Shown piece by piece: positions 23,982-31,972 of a stretch of DNA of 64,000 nt. Each line of letters starts with the position of its first letter. The stretch's first letter is position 1. Under the pieces are notes generated by a model. That model did not search any database. It was not told the origin of the DNA and saw only the letters and a list, made by a program, of their open reading frames with translations. Source of the stretch: Granulicella sp. Its GTDB lineage: Bacteria > Acidobacteriota > Terriglobia > Terriglobales > Acidobacteriaceae. The stretch covers positions 1 through 64,000 of the forward strand of contig DAIDGQ010000009.1 of assembly GCA_027452215.1 (NCBI GenBank), read 5' to 3'. Both the position numbers and the translations under genes were made by a program.

Positions 23982-24731
23982 TCATTCTTCGTGGCCCATG
24001 TAGAAGAGGCTGAGGCGCGGGAGGGCGCGGAGTTCGAGGAGACGCTTGTGCAGGAATTGCTGCTGCACCTGGCGGAGTTGGACGGTGGACATCTTGGCGC
24101 GGTAGGGGGATAGCTCGCGGTCGGCCTGAGATTTCAGGTCGACGAGCTCTTGTTCGGTGGCGCTGGATTGGAGGGCGGCGAAGAGTTTTTCTTCGAGGAC
24201 GGTGAGGGTGCGGTCGAGGTCGTCGAGCGGGAGGGGCGTGGGGCTGCGCATGGAGGCGGCGAGCTCGCGGAGACGGGCGGCGGTGGTGGTGATGGTGGTG
24301 TCCGCTACCCCACCTATGTCGCGATGAGACTGCGCCATGAATGCGGCACCCTGAGTGGTGGCTGCTTCGAGGGCGGCGGCGTTGCGATCGAGGTAGGCGG
24401 CTACTCGTTCGGACTCGAAGCCGGATTCGCGGGGTTCGCGGGCGGTAGTGGGCGCGAGGCCAGTGGAGGCTTCGACGAGCTGTTCGGCGGATTGCATGAC
24501 GGCTTGCGCGCACCAGGCGAGGCCGTTGATCTTGCGCTGGCGGACTTTGTGGGCGCGGGCGTCGTGCTTGTCGAAGGCGGCGTCGATGCCGCGCAGAACG
24601 GCCTCTAGCGGGATGCCGGCCTCGCGCCAGGTTTCGATCAACGCCCAGTCGAGCGTGTTGAGCAGGAGGATGGAGCCGCGGCGCTGGCTGAAGCGTTCTT
24701 CGATCTCGGAAAAGTATTCAAAGTAGTTCAT
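23982..24731 (-). CDS. Conserved-looking protein of unknown function
   Basis: A 249-residue soluble, helix-rich protein starting MNYFEYFSEIEERFSQRRGS. It contains LNTLDWALIETWREAGIPLE, a basic segment KHDARAHKVRQRKINGLAW and a C-terminal coiled-coil-like stretch with QLRQVQQQFLHKRLLELRA. No signal peptide or membrane helix is visible. It is 13 bp upstream of rlmD and transcribed in the same direction, which suggests co-expression. No catalytic motif recognised. Confidence 0.7.
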   Translation of the reverse strand: MNYFEYFSEIEERFSQRRGSILLLNTLDWALIETWREAGIPLEAVLRGIDAAFDKHDARAHKVRQRKINGLAWCAQAVMQSAEQLVEASTGLAPTTAREPRESGFESERVAAYLDRNAAALEAATTQGAAFMAQSHRDIGGVADTTITTTAARLRELAASMRSPTPLPLDDLDRTLTVLEEKLFAALQSSATEQELVDLKSQADRELSPYRAKMSTVQLRQVQQQFLHKRLLELRALPRLSLFYMGHEE

Positions 24732-24736
24732 AAGGG

Positions 24737-24810
24737 CAGGGATTAGGGAACAGGGATTAGGGATTAGGGACGTTGAGTCTTCATCCCTAATCCCTGTTCC
24801 CTAATCCCTG
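24737..24810. terminator. Perfect 27-bp inverted repeat built of GGGATTA heptamers, after coaX
   Basis: The arm at 24737-24763 is the exact reverse complement of 24784-24810; both read as GGGATTA-type heptamers interrupted by GGGAACA. The loop is 20 bases. The element starts two bases after the coaX stop and ends a few bases before the next gene's start. In minus-strand RNA it would give a very stable hairpin after coaX, so it may act as a terminator or attenuator, though no clean U-run follows. Confidence 0.8.
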
Positions 24811-24812
24811 TT

Positions 24813-25613
24813 TTATCTGCGGCGATGGCGGTCCTGGTTGCGCTCCCAGATGAGGCGGAGGCCATTGAGGGTGAGGTTGTCGTCGACGTGCTGGATGTAT
24901 TTAGAGTCGGCGGAGATGAGCTTGGCGAGGCCTCCGGTGGCGACGGTTTTGGTTTCGGGGCCAAGCTCGGCGATCATCCGAGCGAGGATGCCGTCGATCT
25001 GTCCGATGGCACCATAGTAGAGGCCGATCTGGATGTTGTCGGTGGTGTTGGTGCCGATGATCTTGGCGGGCTTTTTAATTTCGACGCGAGTAAGGCGGGC
25101 GGCGCGGGCGAAGAGCGCGTCGGCCGAGATGCCGATGCCGGGAGCGATGGCTCCGCCGAGGAATTCGCCCTTGGCGGAGACCACATCGAAGGTGGTGGCG
25201 GTGCCCATGTCGACGACGATGGTGGGGCCACCAAAGAGGTCGAAGGCAGCGACGCAGTTGACGATGCGGTCCGCGCCGGCTTCGCTGGGGTTGTCGGTGA
25301 GCACGGGGAGGCCGGTGCGGACTCCGGGTTCGACGAAGAGCGGCTTGGTGCGGAAGTAGGTCTCGCAAGTGCGGCGGAGCGTGGGGTCAAGAGGCGGGAC
25401 GACGGAGGAGACGGCGACTCCGGTGACGATGTTGGGAGCGAGGCCTCGCATGCTGAAGAGGGTGTTGAAGAGGACGCCGAGTTCGTCGGCCGTCTGCTTG
25501 TAGGGCGTAGTGATGCGCCAGTCGGCGACCATGCGCGAGGGCTCATCGGCGGTGGCGAGCGTGAAGAGACCGAGGACCGTGTTGGAGTTGCCGACGTCGA
25601 GTGCTAATAGCAT
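24813..25613 (-). CDS. coaX: Type III pantothenate kinase
   Basis: A 266-residue enzyme for the first step of coenzyme A synthesis. The ASKHA-fold phosphate loop LLALDVGNSNTVLGLF is at residues 2-17, GADRIVNCVAAFDLF at about 117-131, VVDMGTATTFDVV at about 136-148, GGAIAPGIGIS at about 157-167 and TGGLAKLI at about 223-230. Length and motifs match CoaX. It is downstream of birA on the minus strand, a pairing seen in many bacteria. The 5' side is a CCCTAAT repeat array with no purine-rich SD, so translation initiation may be leaderless-like or coupled. Confidence 0.94.
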   Translation of the reverse strand: MLLALDVGNSNTVLGLFTLATADEPSRMVADWRITTPYKQTADELGVLFNTLFSMRGLAPNIVTGVAVSSVVPPLDPTLRRTCETYFRTKPLFVEPGVRTGLPVLTDNPSEAGADRIVNCVAAFDLFGGPTIVVDMGTATTFDVVSAKGEFLGGAIAPGIGISADALFARAARLTRVEIKKPAKIIGTNTTDNIQIGLYYGAIGQIDGILARMIAELGPETKTVATGGLAKLISADSKYIQHVDDNLTLNGLRLIWERNQDRHRRR

Positions 25614-25615
25614 TT

Positions 25616-25656
25616 GATTAGGGATTAGGGATTAGGGATTAGGGACTAGGGATTTG
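25616..25656. repeat. GGGATTA heptamer array upstream of coaX
   Basis: Five consecutive GATTAGG/GACTAGG units run from 25616 to about 25651, directly against the coaX start codon. In the coaX transcript this reads as a pyrimidine-rich CCCTAAT array. The spacer between birA and coaX is otherwise featureless. Confidence 0.85.
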
Positions 25657-25705
25657 TGGAGACGTGGAGCTTTGGTCTGATGACCAGTGTACAGGGATGG
25701 CGGGG

Positions 25706-26506
25706 CTAATTTTCTTCGCGGACTCCTCCGGAGAGGACGGTGCGCCGGGTGTGGTCGTCGGCGTCGACGAGGAGATAGCCATGAGGGTCGAGGCCGGCGG
25801 TGGTACCGGTGTAGCCGCCTTGTTCGGGGACGCGGACTCGTTTGCCCCGGACCCAGGTGGAGGCGGCGGTGAAGCGGGCGAGCAGGCCGGGGGCGTTGGA
25901 TTCAAGTTGGGTGAGCTCGAAGTCGAGGGCGCGAAGGAGCGCGATGATGAGGGCGTTGCGACTTTGCTCCTGGCCGCTGGCGATGCGGAGCGAGGTGGCG
26001 AGGGCAGAGAGTTCGGTGGGGAAAGCCTCGTGGTTGATGTTGATGCCGATGCCGATGACGGCGTAGCGGAGAGTGGCGTTGGCGTCGGGCTCGACGGCGG
26101 CTTCGACGAGGATGCCGCCGAGTTTCTTCTGGTCGAAGAGGAGGTCGTTGGGCCAGCGGAGATCGATGTGGAGGCCGGTGGTGGTTTGGATGGCGGACTG
26201 CGCGGCGAGGCCGGTGGCGAGGGAGATCCAGAGGGCTTCGCGAAGCTGCAGGGAGGGCTTGGCGAGGACGCTGAGGTAGAGACCGGAGCCGGGCTCGGAG
26301 TGCCACGCGTGACCTCCTCGGCCGCGGCCTACGGTCTGCTCGTCGGCGAGGTAGAGGGTGCCTTCGGGGGCGCCGTTGGCGGCTGCTTCGAGCAGCAGGG
26401 TATTGGTGGAATCGGCGGTGGGGAAGTGGTGCAGGCGGGCGGGAAAGCGGGTGCCGACGAGCGCCGCACGGAGCGCCGCCGGGTTGAACTCTTCACGAGA
26501 ACTCAT
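25706..26506 (-). CDS. birA: Biotin--[acetyl-CoA-carboxylase] ligase
   Basis: A 266-residue biotin protein ligase that charges the biotin carrier of acetyl-CoA carboxylase. The family motif is GRGRGGHAWHSEPGSGLYLS (about residues 62-81), followed by LRWPNDLLFDQKKLGGILVE (about 115-134) with the biotinyl-AMP-binding Lys, and GIGININHEAFP (about 152-163). The N-terminal DNA-binding domain of bifunctional BirA is missing, so it is probably not a repressor. Upstream gene of the birA, coaX, unknown, rlmD, comEC run. Confidence 0.93.
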   Translation of the reverse strand: MSSREEFNPAALRAALVGTRFPARLHHFPTADSTNTLLLEAAANGAPEGTLYLADEQTVGRGRGGHAWHSEPGSGLYLSVLAKPSLQLREALWISLATGLAAQSAIQTTTGLHIDLRWPNDLLFDQKKLGGILVEAAVEPDANATLRYAVIGIGININHEAFPTELSALATSLRIASGQEQSRNALIIALLRALDFELTQLESNAPGLLARFTAASTWVRGKRVRVPEQGGYTGTTAGLDPHGYLLVDADDHTRRTVLSGGVREEN

Positions 26507-26573
26507 GTTTGCATCTTAACTCCCATGACCGTTGTGATGAAGGACACTGATCACTGCCGAGCGGGGTTCCCTT

Positions 26574-26990
26574 ATGCCTATTGAGTTGGCGGTGCCGCTG
26601 GTGCACCAGTTTGCGATGCTGTTGTTGATTGCGATTCCGGTGGCTTGCGCATCGTGGACGGTGACGCATGAAGAGGTGTTTCGCGAGCCGCGAGAGTTTT
26701 GCAAACGCATGAGCCAGGACTGCAAGGCTCTGCCGCAGAGAAAGTTTTTTTATTTGTTTACGTGCGAGTATTGCTTCTCGCATTATGTTTCGGCGTTGGG
26801 GCTGCTGGTGTTTCGATATCAGCTGCTGTATGCGGGATGGCGCGGCTACTTGATTGCGTGGTTCGCGGTGGTCTGGATTGCGAACGTGTACATGAGCGTG
26901 TTCAACCTGCTGCGGCTGGACATCAAGCATGAGAACGTGACAATTGCGGTAGAGCAGGCGGAGATGCCGGCGGTGACCACAAAGAAGTAG
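26574..26990 (+). CDS. Small membrane protein with a Cys pair, unknown
   Basis: A 138-residue protein with three hydrophobic segments (about residues 8-27, 63-80 and 88-112). Between the first two, FTCEYCFSHYVSAL places a CxxC pair at the membrane edge, a layout reminiscent of the DUF1360 family, but I would not assign it. The start at 26574 overlaps nothing and is 67 bp from birA's start, in a divergent arrangement. It converges with a tiny zinc-ribbon gene six bp away. Confidence 0.65.
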   Translation: MPIELAVPLVHQFAMLLLIAIPVACASWTVTHEEVFREPREFCKRMSQDCKALPQRKFFYLFTCEYCFSHYVSALGLLVFRYQLLYAGWRGYLIAWFAVVWIANVYMSVFNLLRLDIKHENVTIAVEQAEMPAVTTKK

Positions 26991-26996
26991 CCGCGG

Positions 26997-27206
26997 CTAG
27001 CTGTCTTTGCGGTAGAGGAGGTTGCGCATGGCGTCGCGGCGGGCGGCGTTGGCTTCGCGGTCGGTGCTGGCGGTGGGGTGCTGGGCGATGAGTTCGGCGG
27101 CCTCGGGGGTGGAGCACTCGGGGCAGCGGTTGGCGTAGCCGGGCTTGTCGGGTTTGAGTTCGAACTCCTCTTCGCAGATGATGCAGGTCTTGATGGGAAA
27201 GGGCAT
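26997..27206 (-). CDS. Small zinc-ribbon protein
   Basis: A 69-residue soluble protein. CIICEEEFELKPDKPGYANR followed by CPEC gives a CxxC-x20-CxxC zinc ribbon (residues 8-11 and about 31-34); the rest is a charged helix ending RNLLYRKDS. It is 55 bp from the valS stop, downstream of and in the same orientation as valS. Such short ribbons are common adaptor or RNA/ribosome-associated proteins; function unknown. Confidence 0.7.
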   Translation of the reverse strand: MPFPIKTCIICEEEFELKPDKPGYANRCPECSTPEAAELIAQHPTASTDREANAARRDAMRNLLYRKDS

Positions 27207-27260
27207 GGCAGGACTCCTGGAGCGACGCTTGATAAGACGCGTCTGGTGGAAGAAGGGAAG

Positions 27261-30071
27261 CTACTCGGCGGGTAGAGCGGCGAGTGCTGCTTCGGCTTTT
27301 TGTTTGAGGGCGAGGGTCTCGGCGTGCTGTTTCTTCAGACCTTCGACGATGTGCGCGGGCGCGCGGGCGATGAAGCCCTCGTTGCCGAGTTGCTTGTCAG
27401 CGGCTTCGAGGCCCTTGTTGAATTTGGCGAGCTCTTTGGTGAGGCGCTCGCGCTCGGCAGAGACGTCGATCTCGCGCTCGTAAACGACGGAAACGTCGAA
27501 GGTTGCGGTCGAGCGGGCGTTGTTTCCGGTAGGAGCCGCTGCGACGATCTCGACTGCGCTGACGCGGCAGAGTTTGGCGAGCATGTCCGCGTGTGTCTGT
27601 GCAAGACTGGCTGCATCTCCTGTTGAGAAGATGTGGATGGGGGTGGATTCCTTCTCGGGTATGCCGAGTTCCTTACGCAGACCCCGGATGGTGACGATGA
27701 GCTCCTGCAGGGAGTCCATGGCGTCGACAGAGGCTTGGCTGGAGGCGAAGTCTTCGCGCTGCGGGTAGCGGGTGAGGGCGATGGACCTGGCGGGCGATGG
27801 GGTTCCGACACTGGCGTAGAGGGCGTGCCAGAGCTCTTCGGTGAGGAAGGGCATGAAGGGCGAGAGCAGGCGGAGTGCGGCCTCGAAGACGGCGACGAGT
27901 GCGTTGAGGGTGATGGCGGCGGCGTCGGAGTGCGTCCGGCTAGAAGCAGGTCCTCCGCCTGCGGCGAAGGATGACAATTCCTCGGGGGTGGGGAAGTTGA
28001 GGCGGAGCTTGACGAGTTCGAGGTACCAGTCGCAGAACTCTCCCCAGAAAAACTGGTAGACGGCGTTGGCGGCTTCGTCAAAACGATAAGCAGTGAGGGA
28101 GTGCGCGACGTCATCGGAGACGGAGCTGAGACGAGAGAAGATCCAGCGGGTTTCAAGCGGTGTGTGCTCGGGGAGCTCGAGTGAGACGGAGTCGTGGCCG
28201 CTGAGCGAGACCTTGTAGCCGGCCTCACGGCCGCGGTCGATGTTCATCTGGAGGAAGCGAGCGGCGTTCCAGATCTTATTGGCGAAGGCGCGGTAGCCTT
28301 CGGTGCGGGCTTCGTTGAAGGCGATGTCGGTGCCGGGCGAGGCTTGCGCGGCGAGCGTGAAACGGACCGCGTCGGTGCCGTATCTGGTGATGATCTCGAT
28401 GGGGTCGATGACGTTGCCCTTGGTCTTCGAGATCTTCTGCCGGTCGGCGTCGCGGACGAGGGCGTGGATGTAGACGTTGCGGAAGGGGACGGCGTCGGTG
28501 AGGGTGCGGGGGCTGCCGTCGGGCATGGGGACATCGAGCATGAAGTGGCAGCTGAGCATGATCATGCGGGCGACCCAGAAGAAGAGGATGTCGAAGCCGG
28601 TGACGAGCTGCTGCGTTGGATAGAATGCGGCGAGGTCGGGGGTGAGCTCGTTCGTGCCATCCCAGCCGAAGACGGTGAAGGGAAGGAGGCCGGAGGAGAA
28701 CCAGGTGTCGAGGACATCGGTCTCCTGGGTGAGGTTGGTGCCGGAGCACCGGGTGCAGGCGGAGGGCGGGTTGCGGGCAACGATGATCTCGCTGCAGGTT
28801 CCGCAATGCCAGGCGGGGATGCGATGACCCCACCAGAGCTGGCGGGAGATGCACCAGTCGTGGATGTTGGTCATCCACTCCATGTAGGTCTTGCGATTAT
28901 TGTCGGGGGTGAAGGTAATGTGGCCCTGCTCGACGGCGGCGATGGCCTTGTCGGCGAGGGGCTGGATCTTGATGAACCACTGCATGGAGAGGCGCGGCTC
29001 GATGATGACTCCGGTTCTCTGGGAGATGGGGACCGTCATGGGATGGTCCTTGATCTCGACGAGGGCGCCGAGGGCTTCGAGCTCGGCGACGATGCGCTCG
29101 CGGGCTTCAAAGCGATCGAGGCCGTGGAACGGCGAGCCGGGCAGATCGATGTGCGCGGTCTGATCGAAGATGACGATGTTGGGCAGCTGGTGACGCTGGC
29201 CGATGGCGAAGTCGTTCGGATCGTGCGCGGGAGTCACTTTGACGGCTCCGGTGCCGAACTCGGGGTTGGCCCAATCGTCTGCGAGGATGGGGATCTCGCG
29301 ACCGGCTAGAGGAAGCTTGAGGGTCTTGCCGATGAGATGGAGGTAGCGGTCATCGGTGGGATTGACGGCGACGGCGACGTCTCCAAGCATGGTCTCGGGG
29401 CGGGTGGTGGCGATGGTGATGGAGCCGGTTCCGTCGGCGAGCGGGTAGCGGATGGTGTAGAGCTTGCCGATGCGCTCTTCGGAGTCGACTTCGAGATCGG
29501 AGACGGCGGTCTGGATTTGCGGATCCCAGTTGACGATGTAGGCGCCGCGATAGATGAGGCCCTGCTCGTAGAGGCGGACGAAGGCTTCTTTGACGGCCAC
29601 GCTGAGGCGGTCGTCCATGGTGAAGTATTCGCGGGACCAGTCGACGGAGGTGCCGAGGCGCTTCATCTGCTCGGTGATGGCGGAGCCGTACTGCTGTTTC
29701 CACTCCCAGACGCGAGCGGTGAAGGCTTCGCGGCCCATCTGCCTGCGCGTGGTGGTTCCTTCGGCGGCGAGTTGGCGCTCGACCATCATCTGGGTGGCGA
29801 TGCCGGCGTGGTCGGTGCCGGGAACCCAGACGGAGGTGTCGCCCGTCATGCGGTGCCAGCGGGTGAGAATGTCCATCTGGGTGTGCTCGAGCATGTGCCC
29901 GATGTGCAGACGGCCGGTGACGTTGGGCGGAGGGAGTAGCTGGACGAACGGTTTGATGGCGCTCGCGTCGGTGAGAGTGGGGACGGCGAAGATGCGCTCG
30001 TCGACCCAGAACTTGGACCACTTCTCTTCAATCAACGATGGATCGTATGCCTTGGGTAATTCCTGACTCAT
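27261..30071 (-). CDS. valS: Valyl-tRNA synthetase
   Basis: A 936-residue class I aminoacyl-tRNA synthetase. HIGH is at residues 56-59 (PPNVTGRLHIGHM). The KMSKS loop reads KISKT at 546-550, a conservative variant. A zinc-binding-like CGTC...CTRC region lies near residue 430, the editing domain spans about 200-350, and the C-terminal coiled coil (EREIDVSAERERLTKELAK and onwards) binds tRNA. The ATG at 30071 is chosen because the protein then starts at the expected MSQELPKAYDP; 89 extra in-frame codons upstream are not protein-like. No T-box leader is visible. Confidence 0.96.
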   Translation of the reverse strand: MSQELPKAYDPSLIEEKWSKFWVDERIFAVPTLTDASAIKPFVQLLPPPNVTGRLHIGHMLEHTQMDILTRWHRMTGDTSVWVPGTDHAGIATQMMVERQLAAEGTTTRRQMGREAFTARVWEWKQQYGSAITEQMKRLGTSVDWSREYFTMDDRLSVAVKEAFVRLYEQGLIYRGAYIVNWDPQIQTAVSDLEVDSEERIGKLYTIRYPLADGTGSITIATTRPETMLGDVAVAVNPTDDRYLHLIGKTLKLPLAGREIPILADDWANPEFGTGAVKVTPAHDPNDFAIGQRHQLPNIVIFDQTAHIDLPGSPFHGLDRFEARERIVAELEALGALVEIKDHPMTVPISQRTGVIIEPRLSMQWFIKIQPLADKAIAAVEQGHITFTPDNNRKTYMEWMTNIHDWCISRQLWWGHRIPAWHCGTCSEIIVARNPPSACTRCSGTNLTQETDVLDTWFSSGLLPFTVFGWDGTNELTPDLAAFYPTQQLVTGFDILFFWVARMIMLSCHFMLDVPMPDGSPRTLTDAVPFRNVYIHALVRDADRQKISKTKGNVIDPIEIITRYGTDAVRFTLAAQASPGTDIAFNEARTEGYRAFANKIWNAARFLQMNIDRGREAGYKVSLSGHDSVSLELPEHTPLETRWIFSRLSSVSDDVAHSLTAYRFDEAANAVYQFFWGEFCDWYLELVKLRLNFPTPEELSSFAAGGGPASSRTHSDAAAITLNALVAVFEAALRLLSPFMPFLTEELWHALYASVGTPSPARSIALTRYPQREDFASSQASVDAMDSLQELIVTIRGLRKELGIPEKESTPIHIFSTGDAASLAQTHADMLAKLCRVSAVEIVAAAPTGNNARSTATFDVSVVYEREIDVSAERERLTKELAKFNKGLEAADKQLGNEGFIARAPAHIVEGLKKQHAETLALKQKAEAALAALPAE

Positions 30072-30211
30072 AAGTATTAAGGGTAGCAGGAAGGGAGTGG
30101 ATAGAGGACAAGGATGCGAGTGGAAGGCCTGGAAAGAGGAAGGGGAGCAGCCAGGGCGCTTGCGAAGTTTCTTGATTGCTGCGTAGCGTGATGCCTCAGG
30201 GGTTGTAGGGC

Positions 30212-31840
30212 CTACTTCTTCCCAGTCGAGCACGAAGCAGTTTGCTGTAGTCGATCCAGCACGTCCTTCGAACCGGGGCTGTAGACGAGCGTCGTCTCGA
30301 GCGTTGCTCTGGCCGCAGCTCCATCGCCGAGCAGGCATTCGACCGCAGTCAGATCTTTTGCCAGCCCGATCACGTCTTCATTCCGGTTGAACGCAGGGCG
30401 GAGGAGCGCCAGCGCGCCTTGCAGATCGTTGGTCCTGGCTAACAGCACGCTCAGATTGGAAGCGGCTGTAACGTTGGACGGATCCAACTTCAACATCTCG
30501 CGAAAGATCGATTCGGCCTGCGAATAGTCGCCGCCAGTTTCTGTGAGGATGCCGAGCGATCCCAACACCTGCAGATCATTGGGGTTTGCCTGGCGAGCCT
30601 GGGTTAGTAGTTGATAAGCCTTCTCCCGGTCTTCGGGCTTTCCCTGCACGGCGGCCGAGTAGTAGGCCAGCGCCAGATCCCGAGACGTGGCCGCAGGCGA
30701 AAAGATGGGCGTGAGCGTGTCGCCATGGACAGGCGGGTCAGCCAGGCTCTCCGTCCCGGGCTGGCGGAGAATGCGATGGTCCGTCCATGCCACGTGCGGA
30801 ATGTTTTGAGCTGTGCTGCGCGGCATGTGGCAGCTGGTGCAGTCGGGGTTTTCAGGATGATGCTTCGCGGCGAAATTTGGCACGCTATGGCAGGCCAGGC
30901 ATTTTCCTCGATAGAACGCATCGCGTTCAGAGGCTGGAGGCGAATAGTGCAGGTCGTGACAACTGGTGCAGGACATCTTATCGCCACTGGTGCGCCTGCA
31001 CATGCTGGTGCTGAACTGCTCCACTTCACTTACTCCCCGCGCCGTTGCGCCAGCGCTCGCGTAGACGAAATAGGAGAGGTAGTCCGAGATGGAGTCGCCA
31101 GGCTTGAAATCGACTGCTGAGCGGCCATTCTTTTCGACGGAGACATCGCCTTCCAGATGGCAACTGATGCACACGGAATCGCGCCGGTCCGGATTCAGCT
31201 TTGACGGATTCAGGACTGCCGCCTTGCCGCCGCTCGCTACGTGGGCCTTCGTGTCTCCGTGACAGCTCTCGCAGGTGATGCCCCCATGGAGAAAGGGCAG
31301 TCCCGAATAGCGGTTCATGGTTCCGGGGTCGCTGTGTTGGACACCGCTCATGTGGCAGCGCAGGCAGTCGGCTTCCATCGGCAGGGCTGGAGGCATTTCA
31401 TGCAGATCTTCCAGCCCTGGCTTCATATCGTAGTGGTTTGTAGCCGTGTAGTACGCCACCGGCGACTCCAGCAGATAGTTATTGACGGAGTAAAGGTACG
31501 TGACGCCGAGGTGGCCGGAGCCCAGAAAGTATTCGAGCTTCCTGCGTCCTTGCAGCGAAGCGTTCTTCGGTTCGTCATAGCTCAGCCATGCAGCGCCGTT
31601 CTCTTTGTAGACACGGTAGGTCACGCCTGAGGGGGCATGGCCCAAGGTGCCGGGGATGAGCTTGTCCATCGCCATGCCACTGGCGTTGGCCATGGGCGTG
31701 GCGAGGTATCCTCGGTATAACTCCGCATGGCAGGTTGCGCACACCTCGTCGGCCTGCTTCACGGGAGTCTGCGAGAACGCGGCCATGCTCCCTGTCGCGA
31801 GCACCAGCCACCGTAGCCTTCGTGACAATCTTCTTCGCAC
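30212..31840 (-). CDS. Heptaheme c-type cytochrome with C-terminal TPR repeats
   Basis: From GTG at 31840 the protein is 542 residues with a signal peptide (about residues 1-24). Seven CxxCH heme sites are visible: CATCH (34-38), CLRCH, CESCH, CISCH, CTSCH, CLACH and CTSCH. The last 150 residues form TPR-like repeats (YQLLTQARQANPNDLQVLGS, FREMLKLDPSNVTAASNLSV). This heme-plus-TPR layout is known in periplasmic multiheme cytochromes of acidobacteria and planctomycetes; the electron acceptor is unknown. The GTG is preferred because the ATG at 31951 lies upstream of the terminator of the preceding gene. Confidence 0.88.
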   Translation of the reverse strand: MRRRLSRRLRWLVLATGSMAAFSQTPVKQADEVCATCHAELYRGYLATPMANASGMAMDKLIPGTLGHAPSGVTYRVYKENGAAWLSYDEPKNASLQGRRKLEYFLGSGHLGVTYLYSVNNYLLESPVAYYTATNHYDMKPGLEDLHEMPPALPMEADCLRCHMSGVQHSDPGTMNRYSGLPFLHGGITCESCHGDTKAHVASGGKAAVLNPSKLNPDRRDSVCISCHLEGDVSVEKNGRSAVDFKPGDSISDYLSYFVYASAGATARGVSEVEQFSTSMCRRTSGDKMSCTSCHDLHYSPPASERDAFYRGKCLACHSVPNFAAKHHPENPDCTSCHMPRSTAQNIPHVAWTDHRILRQPGTESLADPPVHGDTLTPIFSPAATSRDLALAYYSAAVQGKPEDREKAYQLLTQARQANPNDLQVLGSLGILTETGGDYSQAESIFREMLKLDPSNVTAASNLSVLLARTNDLQGALALLRPAFNRNEDVIGLAKDLTAVECLLGDGAAARATLETTLVYSPGSKDVLDRLQQTASCSTGKK

Positions 31841-31910
31841 GCAAGAATCATACAGTCCGCGTTGGCCATCCGTAGACCTCCGTGGGCGATCCGTTCCGAT
31901 CCATCCAAAA

Positions 31911-31942
31911 GCGAAAAGCCCTCTATACAGAGGGCTTTTCGC
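31911..31942 (-). terminator. Rho-independent terminator of the BamD-like gene
   Basis: GCGAAAAGCCCTCT (31911-31924) and AGAGGGCTTTTCGC (31929-31942) form a perfect 14-bp stem with a four-base loop, followed on the minus strand by TTTT. It lies 30 bases after the stop of the TPR gene and upstream of the cytochrome start. Confidence 0.9.
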
Positions 31943-31972
31943 AAGAGGCAACAGAACGTCTTACGGTATTGA

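Noticed and set aside
25616-25656. Chromosome end or telomere-like sequence from GGGATTA units
   Set aside because: The arrays are only a few units long, internal and at four separated sites between ordinary genes.
30072-30211. T-box leader or tRNA gene near valS
   Set aside because: The valS start side (above 30071) shows no T-box bulge sequence, and no cloverleaf pattern is seen there or in other spacers.
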